From positions 37,508,471 through 37,572,470 of the forward strand of contig NC_092694.1 of assembly GCF_964275005.1 (NCBI RefSeq): a DNA stretch of 64,000 nucleotides, given 5' to 3'. How positions within the stretch are numbered: position 1 is the stretch's first letter; each line of letters begins with the position of its first letter. This DNA comes from Diadema setosum (lineage: Eukaryota; Echinodermata; Echinoidea; Diadematoida; Diadematidae). Under the pieces are notes generated by a model. The model was not told where the DNA came from. It did no database searches and saw nothing but the letters and a program-made list of their open reading frames with translations. The position numbers and the translations under genes were made by a program. Below, piece after piece: positions 22,684 to 32,700 of the stretch.

Positions 22684-22895
22684 TAGCCTGTGTACAAACT
22701 AATGACGTAGGCCTATTTACTAGGGCAAGCAACACAACATTATGATCAAATTGTAGAATTGTATGTATTGGTGTGTAATTATGAAACATGCTGATAGTAT
22801 TTTATTTTGCAGGACAGATGCAGCATAGTATTCTGTTGTCAAGTTTACGCAATCAAGTTTCTTCTAGGTACAAGTGTAGGCCAGATTCTCAGCTT

Positions 22896-22933
22896 TGTTT
22901 CTTGTTTTGTTTTGTTTTGTTTTGTTTTGTTTT
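22896..22933 (+). repeat. (TTTTG)n microsatellite
   Basis: About seven units of TTTTG/TTTGT. Confidence 0.85.
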
Positions 22934-23632
22934 TAATTCGGTAAACTAACTTGCCAACCGCTGATTAAGTCATTGAAAAAAAAGGAAAGAAAGAAAGATT
23001 GCCGGATACTTCTCTTCTGAATGTCCCACTACAACGTATGATCTGTATGACTAATTTTCTCAGTGCTGTGCTAGGGCTGTATTGACTGCATGAACAATCA
23101 AATGATTAGTGTTTGTGTTTACAAGATGTTGCTCCTGCCACAGAACCACCAATAACTTCACGAGACTACTTTTGGTTCAAGGGGGAGGGGGGGGGGGGGA
23201 ATAAAGTGAAATGTTGATCAATGATGTTTATTGTACCCAAAAAAGGGGAAAATATTGTAGTGTTTTTCTACGTAATTTCCCTTTGATATTTTGAATCCAA
23301 AATGAAACTGGGCTTCAGCGATAAATGCACAGTCTGCTCTATATAGATAAGACAAAATAAGACCTAGTATTTCTACAACTTTGAGATGGTCTTGTGGGAT
23401 ATCATATGTGTTATGACTAAGAGGATGCTGCTGCTTTCAACATTGTCACTGTTTGTGTCTCTTTTAGATTACCGTTGTATATATATTCAGAGGAAATAAA
23501 GATCAAAATTGCACATTTTATTGTACATAAGGCACTTGAGTCTCGACCCTCTTGTTAGTTTGTCGTTATGGATGTATCTTTATGCAGGAGGTATTGTGTA
23601 GTGTGGAATGAAGATGATCTTATCTGATTCAA

Positions 23633-24020
23633 TTAAAGGGACTGTACAGTACTGGTTAAGGTGAAGATTCAGCTTGTAACGTTTTGCGAGATATCTAGAA
23701 ACCACTCTATGAAATGTTAAAGAGCATACAATTTTAAAGGGAATCAAAAGTTTATTTGATGAAAATCGGTTTTGAAATGACTGAGATATCTATATAAAAA
23801 CAAGGAAAAACAAATAGATTCTAATATAAGTTGTGGCCTTTTTATTAGGATCACTTTTTGAGATATCTGAGCCATTTCAAGGCCAATTTTCATGAAATAA
23901 ATGTTGAATCCTTCTTGAAATTACATGCTCTCTCATTTTTCATAAGAGGTTTCTCATTATCTTACCAAAATATGTTATGAACCTGAATCCTCACCTCAAC
24001 CAGTACTGTACAGTTCCTTT
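23633..24020 (+). repeat. TTAA-ended palindromic repeat family B, copy 4
   Basis: Starts TTAAAGGGACTGTACAGTAC; ends CAGTACTGTACAGTTCCTTT, the inverted match. Confidence 0.85.
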
Positions 24021-24599
24021 GTGACCGTGCATCACAAAAACAAACAAAAAGTTGTACCCCTTGATTTTACATGAGGACTCCAAAAAGGTGAAATGGTTCA
24101 ACCAAGTCAATCTCGAGTTTTTCATATTTTCTGAAAGAGCTATTGATCCTTCTTCTCCATTATCCTTCAGTTTAGGATCTTAATATGAATGGGAAAGTGT
24201 GTTTTTAGCAATTTTCTACAACCCCTTTTAGGGGGGAAGAGTAGAATGATCAGGTATGTCTTACAGGCCACTTTTCATGTCTTGAAATCCTTTGCACACT
24301 CTTCACTTTCAAGTCTGATAACTTTTGAAAGGATGATGTTACTGCTTTGAAACTTTAATAGCATTAATCATGGGCAGCTTAATCTGATAATCCCTTCATT
24401 GTTGTTGCTCCAGTGGTTTACATCCTGTGTTTTGTCCCTTTTACGGCACAGCTAGCACAGTTTGGTAAAGATTAAGCACTTGAATAGACAGTGTACTTCA
24501 CAGCCTCTTTTCTCAGTTCACACTTTTCCGGTGTGTGTGCATTCTTTCCAGTATTTAGGTAGGTTAGGGGAGGCCATTTTAATTGAATTATACATCATA

Positions 24600-24692
24600 T
24601 TAACCCATTGAGGACGAGTCCCGAGTATACTCGGGCAGGTGTCTATGGGAAATGTGTGTTGTAGCAAAATCAGTCCGTCTTCAACGGGTTAA
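24600..24692 (+). repeat. TTAA-ended hairpin repeat family A, copy 2
   Basis: TTAACCCATTGAGGACGAG, inner CCCGAGTATACTCGGG (perfect palindrome), GTTGTAGCAAAATCAG, and GTCTTCAACGGGTTAA. Confidence 0.9.
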
Positions 24693-24696
24693 AGCT

Positions 24697-25497
24697 TAAG
24701 GCCCGGTCCCACTGGCCGACGGACACAAAGCGTATGCAGAAAGGACACAGCGGACGAGCAAAATTTCGGGGATGGCTTCATCCGCTTTCATCCGCTCCAG
24801 AAATTGACAAAATTGGCGAAAATTGGCGGTAACAGAACGGAAATAGAACGGACGTGGGTAGTATGTAGCGGGGATGTTAAACGGATGTTCATCGGAAGCC
24901 TAGCGGATGAAAGCGGATGGAAGGGGATGACAGCTCCGAAGGGGTTACCGGAGATAATTGCGAAACGGACGCATAGCAGAAAAAGCGGATGCAGAGTGGA
25001 TGCAGAGCTGATGCAGAGCGGATGCAGAGCGGATGCAGAGGGGATGCTTTCGAAATGCTTTATATACGAGATGCATACGCTTACATCCTTTCTATTAACG
25101 TGCTATTAACGATGTAAAGACGTTCCACGTACCATATCTTTCCTCCCTCTTTCCGTTTTTAGCTGCAGCGGATGTGCGTTGCGAGGATGCCCAGAGGATG
25201 CAGAGAGGATGCAGCGGACGTTTAAGGGATGCCGCACGGACATACAACGTTTGTTGCTCGTATGTCGCGGATTTACATCGTACACAGCGGAAAGTTCATC
25301 CGTTCTAAAAGTTTTAAGCAGCTTAAAACTTTTTGCGCGGATGAAATCACAGTGGACGGATGCTCGATGGATAGAGCGGATGAAACACGTATGCGATGGG
25401 TACACAGCGGATTCGTAGCGTTTTCCAACGGATGGCAAGATTTTTTGTACGCTGTACATCCTCTTTGCATCCGTAAGTGCAGTGGGACCGGGCCTTA
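24697..25497 (+). mobile_element. 801-bp terminal-inverted-repeat element with internal GCGGATGCAGA repeats
   Basis: The ends are TAAGGCCCGGTCCCACTG (24697-24714) and its exact reverse complement (25480-25497). Inside are many GCGGATG and CATCCGC motifs and a tandem block of GCGGATGCAGA units near 24,990-25,045, with another near 25,190-25,230. It is CpG-rich relative to its flanks. No transposase frame is present; the short open frames inside are repeat artefacts. Confidence 0.8.
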
Positions 25498-25624
25498 CGA
25501 GTCTGCTGTTTCAGAATCTGCCCTTAACTAAAAATCCATATATGGCAACTTTTTGTTGGTTTTGTGGTGCAGGGTCACCTTTAATACACGAGTAGTTTTC
25601 AATATCCAAATCCCAACGCTAAGT

Positions 25625-25850
25625 AATGATCACATCATGGCGAATATGTACTCGAGTAGGATTCAAACCTACGACCTCCTGATCTCCGCACAGGTGTCAC
25701 CTCCACTAGACCGCCGAGCTTTGAATCCTGAATGAGTACATACGCCCATGATTTCTTTTATCATGGCTACTACTAAAACACTGATCGATTCAGTGCTTAT
25801 TTACGTCGATGTAGGCAATTTGTCAATCAGTTGCAATTGCCAAGTTTGTT
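25625..25850. mobile_element. tRNA-derived SINE, head-to-head inverted pair
   Basis: On the minus strand TAGTGGAGGTG (A box, 25698-25708) and GGTTTGAATCC (B box, 25659-25669) have tRNA-like spacing. Both sides continue with GAGTACATA-CGCCATGAT, so the locus is a palindrome. The right-hand tail (GGCAATTTGTCAATCAGTTG) matches 38,575-38,600. Confidence 0.6.
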
Positions 25851-26186
25851 GTCAAGAAACAAACAAACAAAAAAAATCACATGTTATGTTCAATTATCAG
25901 TAGGTAATTCTGTTATATTCCTCCTATCACAAAAGTTATTGCCAAGATTTATACCTCAAACACTTGATGCCAAGGACACCATTTTTGGTGAAATTAGGAG
26001 AAATTCACATTCAGCTCAAGGAGCAATTTGAGGAATGATGATGATGATATCACCTCTTCGAATTTGCATAATGTGATTGTTCCCAGCACCAGCACTTCAA
26101 GAAAAGGTACAACTGTACAAGACTTTTCATGTGTGATTGTGATGAAAAGTTATGAAACATCTACCCTGCTGTCTGGTTCATCTCTA

Positions 26187-26379
26187 TACAATGCACTCAC
26201 ATTAAAACGGTTATAACAAAATAAAAATTCACACGGTTAAAACGAACTAAAAATTCAGACCACAACGTTACCCACACGATGTATTTTTATTGTTTATTTG
26301 TTCGGTTATGACAAAATTTCGATGTTACGAAAGAAAACTGCTGGTTCCGAGGACTTTGTTATAACAGGAGTCCACTGTA
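26187..26379 (-). mobile_element. TA-flanked pogo-like MITE, copy C3
   Basis: Inverted orientation; starts TACAATGCACTC and ends GGAGTCCACTGTA. First of three copies within 780 bp. Confidence 0.65.
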
Positions 26380-26435
26380 TCAAAATCAACCTAGAATGTA
26401 CATGGTTGTAGTTGATTCTCCATTGCATGTACTTG

Positions 26436-26621
26436 TACAGTGCACTCCCATTATAACGAACACGGTTATAATGAAATTCTGGTAACAACGAAATAAAAAT
26501 TCAGGCCGCAACATTTTCTTCCCTATTTTTTTTATATTTGTTCGGTTATAACAAAATTTCGATGTTACGTATTAGAAAACTGCCGGTCCCGAGGACTTCG
26601 TTATAATTGGAGTCCACTGTA
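26436..26621 (-). mobile_element. TA-flanked pogo-like MITE, copy C4
   Basis: TACAGTGCACTCCCATTATAA to GGAGTCCACTGTA; inner TTCGGTTATAACAAAATTTC. Confidence 0.7.
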
Positions 26622-26774
26622 TATTCAAGAGCAAAGTTCTTGAATATGTACCAGTGCTGAGTTTGAATTTACAAGAGAGAATGAATATACTCCATTCTCG
26701 TTAATTTGATAATTTCAGATTGGAGCTGATCAAAAAAAAAAGAAAAAAAGAAAAAGGGATATTTATAATCATAT

Positions 26775-26965
26775 TACAGTGGACTCCCATTGTAATGAAG
26801 TCCTTGGGACCAGCAACATTCTTTCGTTATATCGAAATTTTGCTATAACTGAATAAATAAACGATAAAAAAAATAGAGCCGATAATACTGCGGCTTGAAT
26901 TTTATTTTGTTGTAACCAGAATTTTGTTTTAACAATGCTTTTTTTTATAATGGGAGTGCAATGTA
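26775..26965 (+). mobile_element. TA-flanked pogo-like MITE, copy C5
   Basis: TACAGTGGACTCCCATTGTAA to GGGAGTGCAATGTA. Opposite orientation to C3 and C4. Confidence 0.65.
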
Positions 26966-27145
26966 CTTGTCACGGAACAAAAAAGGTATCACTGGAAATG
27001 TTTTATTTATCTGATGATGAACTTAAAAATGGAATTTATCCTGTTTTGCAATCGCACATAGGTGCACATGACAGATGAATTTGATGTGATGTACAATCAT
27101 CCAAAGAGAAGACACTCAGACACTTTTCCTCTTGTTTTACAGTAT

Positions 27146-27151
27146 TTTATT
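27146..27151 (-). terminator. polyadenylation signal, probable PDE7 3' end
   Basis: Plus-strand TTTATT reads AATAAA on the minus strand. About 25-45 bases further downstream on that strand is a GT-rich element (GTGTCTGAGTGTCTT), as expected after a cleavage site. Confidence 0.55.
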
Positions 27152-27345
27152 AGTTCCTTTAAAAGGTTCAATGCTACGACAGTATTCAACCACCCGCCAT
27201 CTTAATGAGTCAGACTGCTATTATAAACAGACGAACAAAAGAACATAGCTTTCAAAATGGTTGACAGAAAACAGAACGAAAGAAAAAAAAAAAACACGAA
27301 AGAAATTGCATACTCTCACAGAGAGAGTGAAAAATCTTAAATAAG

Positions 27346-27431
27346 TATGTACAATATGTCTCATTCTCTTACCTAAGTATCTTACAAACAGTAAAACAAT
27401 CATTCCACAATATGTACAGTATATATGTACA
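27346..27431 (-). promoter_or_regulatory. cluster of three Pumilio-type sites
   Basis: TATGTACA occurs at 27346-27353, 27411-27418 and 27424-27431. On the minus strand each reads TGTACATA, an exact match to the PUF consensus UGUANAUA. All three lie 200-290 bases upstream of the poly(A) signal. Confidence 0.5.
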
Positions 27432-28575
27432 TGAGCAAAAAAGATTCTTCTTTTAGAATTGGAATGTATTTAGGTTTTATTATACTTCAATATCAATATA
27501 TAAATCCTTATTTCTGAGACAATGATCAAAATTCACCACTAATATGAAACATACATGAGTTTCAAAATCAAAACATGCTTAACGTAAGGTACATTTACTG
27601 TATGGGATATTTGTTATATATATCTGTGAGGGGAAAAAAAGTGATCCCCATAAGATAAAGTATGCTGATCAGCATTTTTTAGTCGTATAAAGTAATGTCA
27701 TTTTAAAGAAAGGTGCATTATATCAAATCCATGGCAAACTGCATAGGTCTCTTGCAATAATAAACAAATGCCTTCAATATACGAAGATATTTTGTGTATC
27801 TGTTCTCTCTAGGCATCAACAGAGAGAACTAAAAACCACGAACATACTCGAGATACATGTGAACAGGATGACCATGAAATCTGTCAAACTGTAATGGAAA
27901 ACAAAAATACACGCTGAAAAGTTGGACAGATTAAAAAGGACTCATCAAGGATTAAAAAACAAAAATACTCAATTGACCTTTTTACTGCCAAACAACATTA
28001 CATCATCACCAGAAATGCCCCATACAATATGTCCATAATTAAAGAATGATATATATAAAATGATGGCAAAAAAAAACAAGGAAACAATCAAACAAAACAA
28101 TACCACTTCAACATCTAACTTGAGAGATACCATACACAAATTAACAAGTTCAGATTTCAGTGGAATATTCTCTCTTATATGTAACACACTGTCAAAAATA
28201 GCTTTTCTTTCTTTTTTTCTTGATAGAATTACTAGCAATCAATATAATTGAGACATACATTTATCATAATTTTTCACATGAATATTTTTCATTCACAAAG
28301 CTCCCGGGCTTTGCTTTGTGGGTCTGACACTGAAAGAGTTAGGTACAGCCATTTTGTTTTAAAGCGAAATAAAATTTTGGAAAAATATTATAAACAATTC
28401 CGCAAATCACTTGACAAAATATTCCATGTCCATTTGCTACTGAAAGTGTGCAAGAGAATGACAGGGACTTCGGTTGCATGAACTTCAAAGCAATTTATTA
28501 CAAAATCATATCATTGCATCTCACTGCTGTTGGGTCAAAGGGGTCACATGCAAACTTTACACATCTGCATCTGAC

Positions 28576-28594
28576 GGGGGGGGGGGGGGGGGGG
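28576..28594 (+). repeat. poly(dG) run of 19
   Basis: Uninterrupted G19 followed by AGGGG, in the putative PDE7 3' UTR (C-rich in the transcript). Confidence 0.9.
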
Positions 28595-31263
28595 AGGGGT
28601 GGTGGTATTCATTTCTGAGCAATAATACACGGATAAAAATGCAAAACAACTTTACCAGGCAAGCATTCCTAATCATTATTTCTGTGTTGTTGGGTTTTTT
28701 TTTTGTGATAGCTGCACGTTTACATTGCTTGAAAATGCGAACAAGAAATAAACAACAACAACAACAACAACAACAAAGAAGACTCTTTTTGTTTTGTTTG
28801 GCAAAGTAGAGTACATCCTTCTAATGATGCTTTTCATATATGTTGGAGAGGATTGGTCAGAAAAAGCAATAACCTGACATCATAACCTCCAAACTCATAC
28901 AAGGAACAAACAAATCTCACCTTAATCCTATCCTCCGTTTTACATAACATGCTTGCAAGAAGTTATTGGCATTCTTGCTTGTCGAGGCATTCATAGAGAC
29001 CTTCTCGCGTCTTCCGATCATACTATAAACCAAAAGCATGGCCTTTCACGTTTGGCGACAAAGAAACGACTTGCACACACTTCATAACTGCTATAGCACA
29101 GACAAAAAACAAACACCTCCCCCCCCCCAAAAAAAAAAAGAAAAAAAAAAGAGGAAAAACAAGAAAAACAAGACAGAATTGTGCGAATGCAACCTCCTTT
29201 CTCAGGTTAGAACTGTTGTACAAACTAACATCTTACAATAGTATGTCCAGCATTTCACGTTATTACAGAAGATCAGATAATATAAGTTATGCAAGCAACG
29301 GTCTCTAGGCACTATGCAGCACTTCATATCACAGGATTAATCACCATATGGAAAAAAAAATAGATAAATAAATAAAAGCACAGCAAGAAACACAACCCAC
29401 ACGTTTTAACGCAGCCCCCAAAGAAATACAGTCTAGTACGATACAGAACCACAAAATCCTCCACATGGGAGTAACACACACACGGAAGAAACTATAGGGG
29501 TTTAGATACGAAACTACATTCTTCTGCTCCCCCCCCCCCAAGAAAAAAACAACAACAAACAAAATAACAAAAAAAAAGAGAGACAAAATACACAAACTCC
29601 GTATAAGACATAAAGAAAGTTACCGAAGCACAGTGTTCAAGAATGTAGCTACACATAAGATACTTCCCTGCCATAATAATAACGGTACATAGCATTCGTG
29701 CTGAATTACATACAGACAAAGGCATTGCAGCAGATGCTTATATAAAAAGACAAGAAGCAAACGAGACTTTAATAACATCATTCACTGAGGTAAGGTTACA
29801 GCATTGGTTTTAAATCACGATAACTATGAACACCTCGATTTTTACCCTGTGTTGGAGCAATATTTTGTACAAGCCTTGCATTTTTCTCTTACATTCCAAC
29901 GTACAGACAAAAGCAAAGGACAGTTAAACTCTCTCCATTATTAAACAGCAGAGACAGCATTTTTTTCTTCTTGAATCCATTAATCTGAACACTAAAATAC
30001 AACCCTCCGTTGGCACACAGTGCCAAGCATGTAAGCTGTATACTATCAACCATCGTGACACATGTCAGATTGCAATGTCTGTAAAAATGCCGATTGGAAT
30101 GGATAGCAAATGTTGTGACAAAAAGCTTGAATGAGCACAAAAATCAAACAAAATTATGATTACAGCACATTTTGATACTATAATTACCTACTGCTTGAGG
30201 GAATCCTTACCACACGGCAAAAGATACGTACTGGTTATTACAAGCAAAGAGTTCTGAGGCACGAAAACACCATACCCAATGCAGGAAAAAGATCAAAACA
30301 AAATGTGACTTGCTCTACAAACACCAGTTTCATAATGTGGGACTACAAAATTGTTTCCAGGTAAACTTCAAATACCACGCACAAAGGAAATTTATGTTCA
30401 CTTCAGGGCATTATTTTAGGGTGTGTGTCAGTTTCTAAAAATCACTTTTTGCAGATTGTTTGTTTGTTTTGTTTTTTTCAATTTGCTCTGCTTTCACTTA
30501 CTTGAACAGTGATGCTGATACATTTCAAAATCCTCTGAAGAGTTTTTGTGGCACATACTGCACCACTACACATGGAAAAAATATGACGAAGAAGGAAAAA
30601 TGACCACTTTTGACCACCACATGGTATCCTAAGAGCAAGTCACAGTTTTTCCCTGGCCATTTCTGACCTCAGCATTTGTGTGACCATATAGCACTGATTA
30701 AACCGGACCGGCCTGCAGCAAGTGTTAACAGTTAAAAAAAATAATAATGATAATTTCAAGTCAGATTAATAGAACATCTGGAGTACCCTTATAAGGTTAC
30801 AGCATAGAGGAAAACATTAGTCATTTACAACCATCGTACGGTACTATAATTCTTTTACTACAGACACACATAGATTGGAACACTACAGCTGTTATAACAG
30901 ACATCTCTCCCTGACATAATACTGATAATCTACAACTTTTTGGAGCAGCGAAAACAATTACACACTGCATGTGGTGCCTTTCGCAAATCTGACAATGGCC
31001 CTGCTGAAATTGAACAAAAACAACAACAACAAGGGATCTGAATGAAACGACATCAGACGACATTAATCTTCCATAGCTCAGGGTTGCCATGGCAATATGA
31101 AATATGGCAACCTGCACATCGTATTAAGCAAGAAAGTACTATAAACATGCTATGAATAGCTAGAAATGCAATGAGGATACATCTTTACACTACTTTGAGA
31201 AGACTTACTACAAGAAAACCTACACACTTACAAATACAGGAGTGTATCTGAACCTCAGATTTA

Positions 31264-31312
31264 TAGGTGAATAGATAGGTGAATAGATAAATAGATAGAT
31301 AGATAGATAGAC

Positions 31313-31356
<44 letters not shown>

Positions 31357-31358
31357 GA
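31264..31358 (+). repeat. (GATA)n microsatellite
   Basis: About 95 bp of GATA units with a few GACA, GGTA and AATA variants. Confidence 0.95.
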
Positions 31359-32168
31359 TTGACAGAGAGATATACAGGCAGATAGAGAGGGAGAGAAGGG
31401 GAGGAAGAGAATGAGGAATGTTCAGATGAGGCTGAGATTATGGAAGCAAAGCACAGGCAAAGTGGAAGAACAGCAATGGTGTAGTTCACTTTTATACGGC
31501 AAGCAAAAGAATATCAAAAAACAGGATGAAAAATATGATGTTATCGCGATATTTTAAGAGGAAAAAGATGTCACAGAGACAAGACAGAGAGACAATTGAT
31601 AAAGAGCTATTGCTAAAGCATTGTGGTAGCCTCCATGTCTACCAGACTTTTAAGATGGCATTTTTGCAACCAAAATTTATCTATGGAATCTAAAGACAAA
31701 CCAAAGCAGATGCATCAGAAAGCTGCGGCATTTATGCTCTTTACCCGAAACATTTCTGGCTAGGTTTCTAAGGAGCACTCTTGGCTGTCTGTTGGCTGCC
31801 GTAAGATGAAAAAGTGAAAATTCATCTGTGGTTTGATAAATGTTATGATATGGCAGATGTACTGAGGTCTAGTGGACTGCGTACGGTGTGTCATAAACAT
31901 GGGCCCAAGGTTCAAGCCCCTTCGTGGCACTTTTGTCCCTGAGCAAAAGATGTGATCTGTAGTGCTCCCCTTGACCAATGTGTACAGATTGGTACCTGGT
32001 AGGAAGATATGTAAGAAGCTAGAGTGGTTGTAGTTACGGGATATGTGCTGTTTAGTGGCGGCTGCCCTGAAGAACTCCCTAAGATGGGGACTAACTAAGC
32101 TCCCTATACAAACAGGTTTGATTCCCATAAACAGAGTGATAATGTGTGATATCAGTGTAAAATTTGCT

Positions 32169-32700
32169 TTAACTCTTTATGTACCATGTGCCCACGCCCG
32201 ACTCGGTCGACGGTGTGCCAAGTTCGCATATTCTGCCCAAACACACAAACCCGCCCAAACCGACCGATGAATCACCAAATGCCAAAGTATGATGAAAGCG
32301 TATCTCGCGATTCCATTCTGGTCACATGTACAAGTGTAGCTTGCATTTTATACGGTGATTAACTATCAAGTGGTGTTCCGTACTGCATGTGCGAGTAAAT
32401 TTTAAGTTTCTGTCACCGTCTTTAGTGTGTAAAAGTCATACATGTACCTCTACAATAATGTAGTTACTAGTCATTTGAAAGAAAAACAACCATAGTTTTG
32501 TCATTCAATTTATATTGAAGCAAAGCTTGGTAATTTCTTTATAACTTTGCTCAAATTCATGTCCAGGGGAAAAAAAAATCAATAAAAGTTAAACAGATGT
32601 GAAAAACAGAATGTTTTTTTCTTTTTTAATCATGACTACATCGCTGTCTCAGAATAATGTGGCACACAGGGGGTTTACACCATGGCACATAAAGAGTTAA
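32169..32700 (+). repeat. TTAA-ended element L
   Basis: 532 bp. The left end is TTAACTCTTTATGTACCATG; the right end is CATGGCACATAAAGAGTTAA, which is the reverse complement with one mismatch in 20. No coding frame. Confidence 0.75.

Larger units (their letters stand above)
21691..27127. other. intergenic region between MTFR1 and PDE7, mostly repeats
   Basis: MTFR1 and PDE7 are convergent here. The region holds family A, B and C copies, an 800-bp terminal-inverted-repeat element and tRNA-SINE pieces. No exon was recognised. Confidence 0.6.

Noticed and set aside
24990-25045. Regularly spaced short repeats that might suggest a CRISPR array
   Set aside because: Units are 11-bp tandem repeats without unique spacers, inside a eukaryotic transposable element.
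24804-25531. Overlapping open frames of about 65-117 codons on both strands
   Set aside because: They come from the GCGGATG-rich interior of the terminal-inverted-repeat element; no transposase motif is visible.
25650-25725. tRNA gene on the minus strand
   Set aside because: A and B boxes are present, but the cloverleaf arms are not consistent and the unit repeats at 38.4 kb with a shared tail, so it is a SINE.
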